In this document: positions 5,782-11,872 of the stretch, one piece after another
Layout: each line of letters opens with the position of its first letter
Numbering within the stretch: the stretch's first letter is position 1
Assembly: GCA_902475645.1 (NCBI GenBank)
Contig: CABSAH010000031.1
Coordinates: 1 to 13,420, forward strand
Direction: 5' to 3'
Length of the DNA: 13,420 bases
From: an uncultured Christensenellaceae bacterium
GTDB lineage: Bacteria; Bacillota; Clostridia; Christensenellales; CAG-138
Program-made: the position numbers and the translations under genes
Notes under the pieces: model-generated
Seen by the model: the letters and a program-made list of their open reading frames with translations, nothing else
Told to the model about the DNA's origin: nothing
Databases searched by the model: none

Positions 5782-8409
5782 TTATTTGTTCCTTATGTTG
5801 GCCTGCGCCGCGGCAAGGCGGGCGATAGGCACGCGGTAAGGCGAGCAGGATACATAGTCAAGCCCTACGCGGTGGCAGAAGTCTATGCTGGAAGGATCGC
5901 CGCCGTGTTCGCCGCAGATGCCCAGATGAATGTCCGGACGGGTGGCGCGGCCGAGCTTGGCAGCCATTTCAACCAGCTTGCCTACGCCAACCTGGTCAAG
6001 GCGCGCGAAGGGATCGGATTCGTATATTTTCTTCTCGTAGTATGCGCCGAGGAACTTGCCCGCATCGTCACGGCTGAAGCCGAACGTCATCTGGGTCAGG
6101 TCGTTGGTGCCGAAGGAGAAGAACTCCGCCTCGGTAGCAACCTGGTCGGCGGTAAGCGCCGCGCGGGGAATTTCTATCATGGTACCTACAAGGAACTTGA
6201 ACTCCGTATTGTTCTCCTCCATAACCTTCTTGGCGGTGTTGACTACGAAGCTCTTAACGTATGCAAGCTCCTTCACCTCTCCTACCAAGGGAATCATTAT
6301 TTCGGGAACTATGTTCAGCCCGGTTTCGCGGCGCACGTTGATGGCGGCCTCTATAACGGCGCGGGTCTGCATTTCCGCAATTTCGGGATAGGTGACGCAC
6401 AGGCGGCAGCCGCGATGACCCATCATGGGGTTGAATTCGTGCAGGCTGGCAACGGTGGCCTTAAGCTCCTCAAACGTCATGCCCATTTCCTTTGCAAGGG
6501 ACGCGATTTCCTCGTCCTTATGGGGCAGGAACTCATGCAGCGGCGGATCGAGGAAGCGGATGGTCACGGGATGCTCGCCCATGGCCTTGTATATGCCCTC
6601 AAAGTCGCCCCTCTGCATGGGCAGCAGCTTATCCAGCGCCTTGCGGCGGGCTTCTTCGGTTTTGGCAACTATCATTTCGCGCACGGCGGGGATACGATCC
6701 TCTTCAAAGAACATATGCTCTGTACGGCAAAGGCCGATGCCCTGCGCGCCGAAGCTTACCGCCACGGAAGCATCGTGCGGATTATCCGCATTGGTGCGCA
6801 CGCCAAGCCTCTTGTGCTTGTCCGCCATTTCCATTATGCGTCCGAAATAGCCGCTGTTGGGGTCTGCGGGTACGGTGGGGATAAGCACATCGTATATGCA
6901 GCCGGTGGAGCCGTCAAGGCTGAGAACGTCGCCCTCGTGATAGGTCTTGCCGGCAAGAGTGAACTGCTTGTTCTCCTCGTCCATCTTTATTTCGCCGCAG
7001 CCGGATACGCAGCAGGTGCCCATGCCGCGCGCAACAACGGCCGCGTGGGAGGTCTGTCCGCCGCGAACGGTCAGTATGCCCTGCGAATACTTCATGCCCT
7101 CTATATCCTCGGGGCTGGTTTCAAGGCGAACGAGTATTACCTTTTCGCCCAGCTTGCCATGCTCAACCGCATCCTCGGCGGTGAACACAATCTTGCCCGC
7201 GGCTGCGCCGGGGCTGGCGGCTATGGCCTTGCCAACGGGCTTTGCGGCCTTTAGCGCGGCGGGGTCAAACTGCGGATGCAGCAGCATGTCCAGCGACTTT
7301 GCGTCAATCTGCATCAGCGCTTCTTCTTCGCTTATCATGCCTTCGTCTATCAAATCGCAGGCGATTTTTATTGCGGCGGCGGCGGTGCGCTTGCCGTTGC
7401 GGGTTTGGAGCATGTAAAGCTTGCCGTGTTCAACGGTGAACTCCATATCCTGCATATCGTGGTAATGGTTTTCAAGTGTTTTGCATACGTCAACAAACTG
7501 CTTGAAGGCTTCGGGGAACTTCTGCTCCATCTCGCTTATGGGCATGGGGGTGCGCACGCCGGCCACAACGTCCTCGCCCTGCGCATTGGTCAGGAATTCG
7601 CCGAAAAGACCCTTGCTGCCGGTGGCGGGGCTGCGGGTGAAGGCAACGCCCGTGCCGCAATCATCGCCCATGTTGCCGAAGGCCATCATCTGCACGTTAA
7701 CGGCAGTACCCCAGGAATAGGGAATATCGTGATCCATGCGGTAAATGTTGGCGCGGGGATTGTCCCAGCTGCGGAAAACGGCCTTTATAGCCTCAAAAAG
7801 CTGCACCTTGGGGTCGGTGGGGAAATCGCTGCCTATCTGCTGCTTATATTCGGCCTTGAACTGATCGGCCAGCTCATGCAGGTCGTTTGCGTCCAAATCA
7901 AGGTCGCTGGTAACGCCCTTGCGCTCCTTCATGGCGTCTATCAGCTTTTCAAAGTACTTCTTGCCGACCTCCATAACAACGTCGGAGAACATCTGTATGA
8001 ATCTTCTGTAGCAGTCCCAAGCCCAGCGTGGGTTGCCGCTCTTGGCTGCAATTATTTCAACAACCTCTTCGTTAAGGCCAAGGTTGAGTATGGTATCCAT
8101 CATGCCGGGCATGGATGCGCGCGCGCCGGAGCGGACGGAGACGAGGAGCGGGTTTTCCTTATCGCCGAACTTTTTGCCGGTCACTGCTTCCATCTTTATG
8201 ATGTTTTCCATTATCTCCGCCTGTATCTCGTCGTTTATCCTGCGGCCATCCTCATAATACTGGGTGCAGGCCTCGGTAGAGATGGTGAAGCCCTGGGGAA
8301 CGGGCAGGCCTATCTTGGTCATTTCGGCAAGATTGGCGCCCTTACCGCCCAGCAGGTTGCGCATGGAAGCGTTGCCCTCGCTGAACTGGTACACGTACTT
8401 TTTCGACAT
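5782..8409 (-). CDS. ppdK: Pyruvate, phosphate dikinase
   Basis: It interconverts pyruvate + ATP + Pi and PEP + AMP + PPi in the cytoplasm. In anaerobes it can run glycolytically with PPi or replenish PEP. The 875 residues have the expected order. The nucleotide-binding domain begins GGKGANLAEM. The swivelling phosphohistidine domain has H455 in GGQTSHAAVVARG. The PEP/pyruvate TIM barrel has FGTNDLTQMTFGFSRDD and the catalytic cysteine C832 in CGEHGGDP. H455 and the length agree closely with the Clostridium symbiosum enzyme as I recall it. T453 is the position phosphorylated by PPDK regulatory proteins in plants and some bacteria. The start is ATG 8409, with GGAGG (8424-8420) 10 nt upstream; a 14-codon upstream extension lacks support. 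Codons (CTG, ATC, GGC) look more biased than in neighbouring genes, suggesting strong expression. Confidence 0.97.
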   Translation of the reverse strand: MSKKYVYQFSEGNASMRNLLGGKGANLAEMTKIGLPVPQGFTISTEACTQYYEDGRRINDEIQAEIMENIIKMEAVTGKKFGDKENPLLVSVRSGARASMPGMMDTILNLGLNEEVVEIIAAKSGNPRWAWDCYRRFIQMFSDVVMEVGKKYFEKLIDAMKERKGVTSDLDLDANDLHELADQFKAEYKQQIGSDFPTDPKVQLFEAIKAVFRSWDNPRANIYRMDHDIPYSWGTAVNVQMMAFGNMGDDCGTGVAFTRSPATGSKGLFGEFLTNAQGEDVVAGVRTPMPISEMEQKFPEAFKQFVDVCKTLENHYHDMQDMEFTVEHGKLYMLQTRNGKRTAAAAIKIACDLIDEGMISEEEALMQIDAKSLDMLLHPQFDPAALKAAKPVGKAIAASPGAAAGKIVFTAEDAVEHGKLGEKVILVRLETSPEDIEGMKYSQGILTVRGGQTSHAAVVARGMGTCCVSGCGEIKMDEENKQFTLAGKTYHEGDVLSLDGSTGCIYDVLIPTVPADPNSGYFGRIMEMADKHKRLGVRTNADNPHDASVAVSFGAQGIGLCRTEHMFFEEDRIPAVREMIVAKTEEARRKALDKLLPMQRGDFEGIYKAMGEHPVTIRFLDPPLHEFLPHKDEEIASLAKEMGMTFEELKATVASLHEFNPMMGHRGCRLCVTYPEIAEMQTRAVIEAAINVRRETGLNIVPEIMIPLVGEVKELAYVKSFVVNTAKKVMEENNTEFKFLVGTMIEIPRAALTADQVATEAEFFSFGTNDLTQMTFGFSRDDAGKFLGAYYEKKIYESDPFARLDQVGVGKLVEMAAKLGRATRPDIHLGICGEHGGDPSSIDFCHRVGLDYVSCSPYRVPIARLAAAQANIRNK

Positions 8410-8463
8410 TGATTTCAGTCCTCCAATATTCAATATAAAATGAAAACTCACTATCGCGCAAAG

Positions 8464-8475
8464 GGGCGGCCGCCC
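8464..8475. promoter_or_regulatory. GC palindrome in the ppdK leader
   Basis: GGGCGGCCGCCC is a perfect 12-bp palindrome flanked by A-rich and T-rich triplets. It falls in the predicted ppdK 5' leader, about 10 nt after the likely transcription start, and could form a 5' stabilising hairpin or a protein site. Confidence 0.4.
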
Positions 8476-8492
8476 TTTCGCACTTAATGGAC

Positions 8493-8521
8493 ATTATACT
8501 ATTATTCTCCCTTGCAGGCAA
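8493..8521 (-). promoter_or_regulatory. Promoter of ppdK
   Basis: On the minus strand TTGCCT (8521-8516), a 17-bp spacer and a perfect TATAAT (8498-8493) predict a leader of about 75 nt before the ppdK ATG at 8409. Confidence 0.7.
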
Positions 8522-8619
8522 GCAAAAACATAGCATATGCAAGATTTTTATGATATCCTGCGCATTTATGGGGCCATTGCCTCAGCTTATGGGCAAAGGA
8601 ATGTTATTATCGGCACATA

Positions 8620-8650
8620 TTGACATAAACCGTCACAAACATGTTATAAT
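8620..8650 (+). promoter_or_regulatory. Upstream promoter (P1) of the DUF5685-type operon
   Basis: Perfect hexamers TTGACA (8620-8625) and TATAAT (8645-8650) are separated by a long 19-bp spacer. A transcript from here would have a leader of about 65 nt with no Shine-Dalgarno sequence. The rest of the gap 8410-8721 shows only the ppdK promoter, the palindrome at 8464-8475 and the second promoter below. Confidence 0.5.
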
Positions 8651-8686
8651 TTACGCATGGCATTTGCCGCGTTTTGCCCGCCGCTA

Positions 8687-8715
8687 TTGGCTAATCGGCT
8701 CAAATATGCTACAAT
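8687..8715 (+). promoter_or_regulatory. Proximal promoter (P2) that places the start at the ATG
   Basis: TTGGCT (8687-8692), a 17-bp spacer and TACAAT (8710-8715) are followed by ACGGCT and then ATG at 8722. The predicted transcription start falls on or within a base or two of the A of the start codon, implying a leaderless mRNA. Confidence 0.6.
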
Positions 8716-8721
8716 ACGGCT

Positions 8722-9576
8722 ATGTTTGGGTATATAGAGCCGGATAAGGGCGAATTGAAGGTTAAGGAGCTTACGCGCTACCGCGCGTTTTACTGCGCGC
8801 TGTGCAAAAGCATCGGTGCGCGCTATTCCCAAGCCGCACGGCTCACGCTCAATTACGACTGCGCATTTTTCGCGCTTGTGCTATGCAATGCGCTTGGCTC
8901 AGGCCGTTGCACGCCCATGCGCTGCGGCTACAAGCCGTTCAATAAGCCCATACCCACCATAGAGCGCGGCGCGGGTACGGACTTTGCGGCGGACATGAAC
9001 GTTGCGCTTGCGTACAACAAGCTTTGCGACGATATTGCCGACGAGCATGGGCAAAGGCGGCTGCGCGCAAAAAGCGGCAGAGCGGTGCTGCGGCGCGATT
9101 ACGCAAGGGCGCGGCAATACAACCCCGCAATGTGCCAAGCGATAGAAGCGGGCATGGCGAAGCTTATGCGGATAGAGGCCGATGCGGACGGGAGCATGGA
9201 TGCGCCCGCGGCGGCGTTTGCGGAGCTTATGTATTCCGCGGCAATGTGCGCGCCCATAGCGGATATGCCCGTTAAAAAGGCGTTTGCATCCCTGTTTTTG
9301 GCGCTGGGGCGCTGGATATACATAATGGATGCATGGGACGACCGCGCACGGGACGGGGAAAGCGGCGCATACAACGTATTCAACATTGCATCAAGGGACG
9401 CTAACGAAGCAGAATTGAAGGAGCGGGCGGAGATAATGCTTTTCAACTCGCTTAAGGAAGCGGAGGAAGCATATATGCTGCTAAGGCCGCTTGAGGACGG
9501 CGCGATAATAGAGAACATACTTATAGACGGCTGCGGGCTTAAAACGCGCCGCTTAATTGGAGGGAACGATGACTAA
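8722..9576 (+). CDS. DUF5685-like protein of unknown function
   Basis: A 284-residue soluble protein that I place in the clostridial family I know as DUF5685, from its start (MFGYIEPDKGELKVKE), the FYCALCKSIG segment (23-32) and LTLNYDCAFFALVL (41-54). Cysteines 25, 28, 63 and 68 could bind a metal. Two Asp-rich motifs stand out: DDIAD (103-107), and DAWDD followed by RARD (203-211), about 100 residues apart in predicted helices. That is reminiscent of all-alpha prenyl-transferring enzymes, but this is speculation. No signal peptide is visible. The start is the conserved family start although no ribosome binding site precedes it; a promoter ends 6 nt upstream. It overlaps the J-domain gene by 8 nt, so the products are probably made together. 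Function is unknown. Confidence 0.8.
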   Translation: MFGYIEPDKGELKVKELTRYRAFYCALCKSIGARYSQAARLTLNYDCAFFALVLCNALGSGRCTPMRCGYKPFNKPIPTIERGAGTDFAADMNVALAYNKLCDDIADEHGQRRLRAKSGRAVLRRDYARARQYNPAMCQAIEAGMAKLMRIEADADGSMDAPAAAFAELMYSAAMCAPIADMPVKKAFASLFLALGRWIYIMDAWDDRARDGESGAYNVFNIASRDANEAELKERAEIMLFNSLKEAEEAYMLLRPLEDGAIIENILIDGCGLKTRRLIGGNDD

Positions 9577-10195
9577 TCCGTATAAGGTATTGGGCGTGAG
9601 CGAAAGCGCCACGAACGAGGAAATACGCGCGGCGTATCTTGCGCTCGTTAAAAAATACCATCCGGATAAGTATACCGATCCGGACATAAAGCAGCTTGCA
9701 AACGAAAAGCTGAAGGAGATAAACGAAGCCTACGACCAGCTTACCAAAAACCCCGGCAAAACCGCCTCAAGCGGGTATTCGGGCGCGAATTACGGCGCGG
9801 GCGGCCACGGCGGAAGCTATTCGGGGCCTGAGGCGGATAGGTTCATACGCGCACGCGGCCTTATAAACGCAGGCAATCTTGACGGGGCAAAAACGATACT
9901 GGACAGCATACAGACCCGCAATGCGGAATGGTACTATCTGTACGGAATAATATATCTTAGGCAGGGCTGGTACGATAAGGCGCGGGAGTACCTTGGCCGC
10001 GCGTACCGCATGGAGCCGGGCAACGCGGAATATGCCCAAGCCTACAATACCCTGCGCTACACGGGCAACCCGTATTCCCGCCCGCGGCAAAGCACAAGCT
10101 ACGGCGGCTGCTCCGCATGCGATATATGCACGGGGCTGATGTGCGCGGACTGCTGCTGCGAATGCATGGGCGGCGATTTGATACGATGCTGCTGA
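9569..10195 (+). CDS. J-domain protein with TPR-like region and Cys-rich tail
   Basis: A 208-residue DnaJ-like co-chaperone, expected to stimulate a DnaK/Hsp70 ATPase. The J domain spans about residues 1-65, with the HPD motif at 31-33. A Gly/Ser/Tyr-rich linker (68-86) follows, then a helical TPR-like region (88-165; AWYYLYG-type and YDKAREYLGRAYRMEPGNAEY segments), then a tail with ten cysteines in the last 28 residues (C181-C208), ending GGDLIRCC. It lacks the standard DnaJ zinc-finger repeats and substrate domain, so it is a specialised J protein. ATG 9569 is chosen over an in-frame TTG at 9557 because GGAGGG lies 4 nt before it. The start overlaps the upstream stop (ATGACTAA), implying translational coupling. 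The tail might bind zinc or be lipid-modified; neither is shown. Confidence 0.88.
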   Translation: MTNPYKVLGVSESATNEEIRAAYLALVKKYHPDKYTDPDIKQLANEKLKEINEAYDQLTKNPGKTASSGYSGANYGAGGHGGSYSGPEADRFIRARGLINAGNLDGAKTILDSIQTRNAEWYYLYGIIYLRQGWYDKAREYLGRAYRMEPGNAEYAQAYNTLRYTGNPYSRPRQSTSYGGCSACDICTGLMCADCCCECMGGDLIRCC

Positions 10196-10206
10196 GGTAA
10201 TGCCAA

Positions 10207-10743
10207 ATGAGAAGGCTTAGCGGAGTAAAGCTTATATCCTTGGGCGCAATGTGTACGGCGCTAGGCGTGCTGTGCCTTTATGCGGCGGCCGTGCTGCCAA
10301 CGGGACGCGCGGCGCTGTATTTCATGGCGTCCCTGCTTGTGTATGTTCCTGCGGCTGAGGGGGCGTATTTGGGCGCAGCTGCGGTTTATGCCGCAACGGG
10401 CGCGCTTTCGCTGCTGCTCCTGCCAAACCGTGCCGCCGCCGCGCCCTACATATTGCTGCTTGGGCATTACGGCATATTCAAAACGTGGTTCGATTCCGTT
10501 ATGCCGGACAGGGTGGTGCAGAGCGCCGTAAAGGTGCTGTACTGCGATGCTTTTGCGGTGCTTAGCGCATTTGCGGCGATAAGGCTTTTCGGCCTTGATA
10601 TGACCGAATTAAGCCTAAGGCTGCCCGTGTGGGCGGTTATACTTGCCATGCAGGCGGCGTTTTTCGCATACGATAAGCTGTATTGGGTGTGCCAGCGCTT
10701 CTATGATGAACGCATACGCCCCCACATAAGCCCAAGAAGGTAG
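10207..10743 (+). CDS. Polytopic membrane protein of unknown function
   Basis: A 178-residue, very hydrophobic protein with probably five or six membrane segments (about 8-30, 36-52, 54-73, 79-92, 107-127, 138-160), a basic N-terminus (MRRLSGVK) and a charged C-terminus. The organisation (LISLGAMCTALGVLCLY, then PTGRAALYFMASLLVYVPAAEG) recalls substrate-binding S components of ECF transporters or DUF2232-like proteins, but I see no decisive motif. It follows the J-domain gene by 11 nt, and GAGGT overlapping that gene's stop acts as ribosome binding site 8 nt before the ATG. It closes the three-gene operon. Its stop codon abuts the first repeat module at 10746, so the C-terminus might have been trimmed or remade by the repeat. 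No terminator is evident downstream. Confidence 0.72.
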   Translation: MRRLSGVKLISLGAMCTALGVLCLYAAAVLPTGRAALYFMASLLVYVPAAEGAYLGAAAVYAATGALSLLLLPNRAAAAPYILLLGHYGIFKTWFDSVMPDRVVQSAVKVLYCDAFAVLSAFAAIRLFGLDMTELSLRLPVWAVILAMQAAFFAYDKLYWVCQRFYDERIRPHISPRR

Positions 10744-10781
10744 GGGGATTGACTGAGGGGGAATAGTAAAAAATCGCCAAG

Positions 10782-10856
10782 CGGCTTTACCTCCCGCACC
10801 CCTTTCGACCGTTCGCTACCGCTCACGGCCACTTTCCCCGCTCGCGGGGACAGCTT
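10782..10856 (-). repeat. B repeat, copy B1
   Basis: CACCCCTTTCG at 10797, inner stem CCGT (10809-10812) / ACGG (10825-10828), terminal stem CCCCGC / GCGGGG (10836-10841 / 10844-10849), then ACAGCTT. Confidence 0.85.
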
Positions 10857-10876
10857 ATAGGTGGTGCTTGCACAAA

Positions 10877-10943
10877 CCAAAAGGCTCCACCGCTTGCGGG
10901 GGAGCTGGCAATACGCCGTCAGGCGGATTGGCTGAGGGGGAAC
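10877..10943 (+). repeat. A repeat, copy A1
   Basis: CCAAAAGGCTCC start. The second stem is CAAT-A-CGCC (10909-10917) / GGCG-G-ATTG (10922-10930) with a GTCA loop. It ends CTGAGGGGGAAC. Confidence 0.88.
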
Positions 10944-10959
10944 AGTAAAAAACCGCAAA

Positions 10960-11035
10960 AGCCACCTCCAAGCCGCACCCCTTTCGGCCACTCACATTCG
11001 TTCGTGTCCACTTTCCCCGCACGCGGGGACAGCTT
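10960..11035 (-). repeat. B repeat, copy B2
   Basis: AGCCACCTCC then CACCCCTTTCGG. The inner arms are CAC/GTG and the terminal stem is CCCCGC / GCGGGG (11015-11020 / 11023-11028). Confidence 0.85.
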
Positions 11036-11057
11036 TTGGGGCAGCGGTTGCACAACG

Positions 11058-11118
11058 CCAAAAGGCTCCACCGCTTGCGGGGGAGCTGGCACGGCGTAAG
11101 CCGTGACTGAGGGGGAAC
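11058..11118 (+). repeat. A repeat, copy A2
   Basis: CCAAAAGGCTCC start. The second stem is CACGGC (11090-11095) / GCCGTG (11100-11105) with a GTAA loop. It ends CTGAGGGGGAAC. Confidence 0.88.
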
Positions 11119-11120
11119 AA

Positions 11121-11136
11121 CTTGCGGGGACAGCTT
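11121..11136 (-). repeat. Truncated B repeat
   Basis: Only the end CTTGCGGGGACAGCTT of a B module remains between A2 and A3. Confidence 0.7.
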
Positions 11137-11156
11137 TTGGACGGTGCTTGCACAAA

Positions 11157-11207
11157 CCAAAAGGCTCCCCGGACGGGGAGCTGTCGCCGCATGGCGACTG
11201 AGGGGTT
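11157..11207 (+). repeat. A repeat, copy A3 (variant)
   Basis: Shorter first hairpin GGCTCCCC-GGAC-GGGGAGC. The second stem is GTCGCC (11183-11188) / GGCGAC (11193-11198) with a GCAT loop. It ends CTGAGGGGTT, the variant also seen at 13196-13243. Confidence 0.88.
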
Positions 11208-11230
11208 GACGAAAATAGCAAAGCCCCGAT

Positions 11231-11288
11231 GCAACCCCTCCGTCAATTCGCTATCGCTCATTGCCACCTCCCCTTTCAGGGCAGGCTT
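11231..11288 (-). repeat. B repeat, copy B3 (variant)
   Basis: ACCCCTCCGTC start, inner stem CAAT (11244-11247) / ATTG (11260-11263), then GCCACCTCCCCTTTCAGGG and CAGGCTT. It diverges from B1/B2/B4 and is closer to the type at 13274-13312. Confidence 0.75.
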
Positions 11289-11311
11289 AATGTAAGAGTT
11301 TGTAAATCGCA

Positions 11312-11372
11312 CCAAAAGGCTCCACCGCTTGCGGGGGAGCTGGCACGGCGCAAGCCGTGACTGAGGGGGAAC
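11312..11372 (+). repeat. A repeat, copy A4
   Basis: Nearly identical to A2. The second stem is CACGGC (11344-11349) / GCCGTG (11354-11359) with a GCAA loop. Confidence 0.88.
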
Positions 11373-11384
11373 GGTAAAAAACGC

Positions 11385-11460
11385 AAGCCACCTCCAACCC
11401 GCACCCCTTTCGTCTGCTCGTTTCACTCGCAGCCACTTTCCCCGTAAACGGGGACAGCTT
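11385..11460 (-). repeat. B repeat, copy B4
   Basis: AAGCCACCTCC then CACCCCTTTCG. The inner stem is CTGC (11414-11417) / GCAG (11429-11432). The terminal stem is CCCCGT / ACGGGG (11440-11445 / 11448-11453). Confidence 0.85.
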
Positions 11461-11476
11461 TTGGGGCGGTGCAACA

Positions 11477-11543
11477 CCAAAAGGCGCCACCGCTTGCGGG
11501 GGAGCTGGCAATACGCCGCAAGGCGGATTGTCTGAGGGGGAAT
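11477..11543 (+). repeat. A repeat, copy A5
   Basis: CCAAAAGGCGCC start. The second stem is CAAT-A-CGCC (11509-11517) / GGCG-G-ATTG (11522-11530) with a GCAA loop, closest to A1. Confidence 0.88.
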
Positions 11544-11545
11544 AA

Positions 11546-11597
11546 CTCGCGGGGACAGCTTTTTTCGCGCCGCAAGGCGGATTGACTGAGGGGGAAT
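11546..11597. repeat. Truncated B followed by truncated A (array end)
   Basis: CTCGCGGGGACAGCTTTTTT (11546-11565) is the end of a B module. CGCCGCAAGGCGGATTGACTG and GAGGGGGAAT (11570-11599) are the last half of an A module. The array stops 13 nt before the ribosome binding site of rqcP. Confidence 0.75.
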
Positions 11598-11626
11598 ACC
11601 ATCAACCACACAAAAGGAGACACAAT

Positions 11627-11872
11627 ATGAGACTGGACAAATATCTAAAGGTTTCGCGCATAATCAAGCGGCGCACCGTTGCAAATCAGGCGGCGGATTT
11701 GGGCCGCATACAGCTAAACGGCAAGGTTGCCAAGCCCTCGGCGGAGGTTAAGGAGGGCGATGAGCTGGACATATTGATGGGCGGCAGGCATATGCGCGTT
11801 AAGGTCGTCAGCGTGCGCGAATTCGCTCCCAAGGGCGAAGCCGCCGCAATGTATGAGATTCTTGGCGAATGA
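11627..11872 (+). CDS. rqcP: RqcP (YabO-like) S4-domain RNA-binding protein
   Basis: In Bacillus, RqcP binds the 50S subunit with RqcH and helps add C-terminal alanine tails to stalled nascent chains during ribosome-associated quality control. The 81-residue protein is essentially one S4 domain. MRLDKYLKVSRIIKRRTVAN (1-20) is near-diagnostic, followed by GRIQLNGKVAKPSAEVKEGD (26-45) and the family-like end EAAAMYEIL. The start is supported by AGGAG (11615-11619) 7 nt before ATG 11627; an upstream in-frame start lies in the repeat array. It overlaps ispDF by 4 nt (ATGA). No clear promoter was found in the 50 bases upstream, so it may lie within the repeats. Heat-shock HslR-like proteins are longer, so RqcP is favoured. 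Confidence 0.92.
   Translation: MRLDKYLKVSRIIKRRTVANQAADLGRIQLNGKVAKPSAEVKEGDELDILMGGRHMRVKVVSVREFAPKGEAAAMYEILGE

Larger units (their letters stand above)
10744..11598. repeat. Mosaic array of alternating A and B palindromic repeats
   Basis: This gene-free 0.85 kb consists almost wholly of two repeat families. A reads CCAAAAGGCTCC, a hairpin, GGGGGAGCTGGC, a second hairpin, then CTGAGGGGGAA. B reads CACCCCTTTCG, a hairpin, CCACTTT, CCCCG...CGGGG, ACAGCTT. The order is A-tail, B, A, B, A, B-part, A, B, A, B, A, B-part, A-tail: thirteen modules with no exception to alternation. Even the linkers are repeated (AGTAAAAAA after A, GGTGCTTGCACAAA after B). Reverse-complemented, B resembles A in plan (AAGCTGTCCCC...), so the array is like REP/BIME clusters or degenerate MITEs. 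Open frames inside it are by-products. Confidence 0.9.

Noticed and set aside
5677..8412. Long plus-strand open frames (525 and 378 codons) opposite ppdK
   Set aside because: They are mirror frames of the GC-rich, codon-biased ppdK, have no ribosome binding site or recognisable domain, and start in the terminator region. ppdK is certain from its motifs.
9557..9568. TTG start for the J-domain gene, 12 nt upstream
   Set aside because: It overlaps the GGAGGG that serves ATG 9569, and J proteins of this type begin at about M-x-N/D-P-Y.
10744..11598. CRISPR array
   Set aside because: Repeats are of two kinds, differ in length, are internally palindromic and separated by conserved linkers instead of unique spacers; no cas genes are nearby.
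10701..11623. Several overlapping minus-strand open frames of about 66-205 codons
   Set aside because: They lie wholly in the palindromic repeats and their peptides repeat the same Pro/Ser-rich words (PAPPQAVEPFG, SCPR), as expected from translating repeat DNA.
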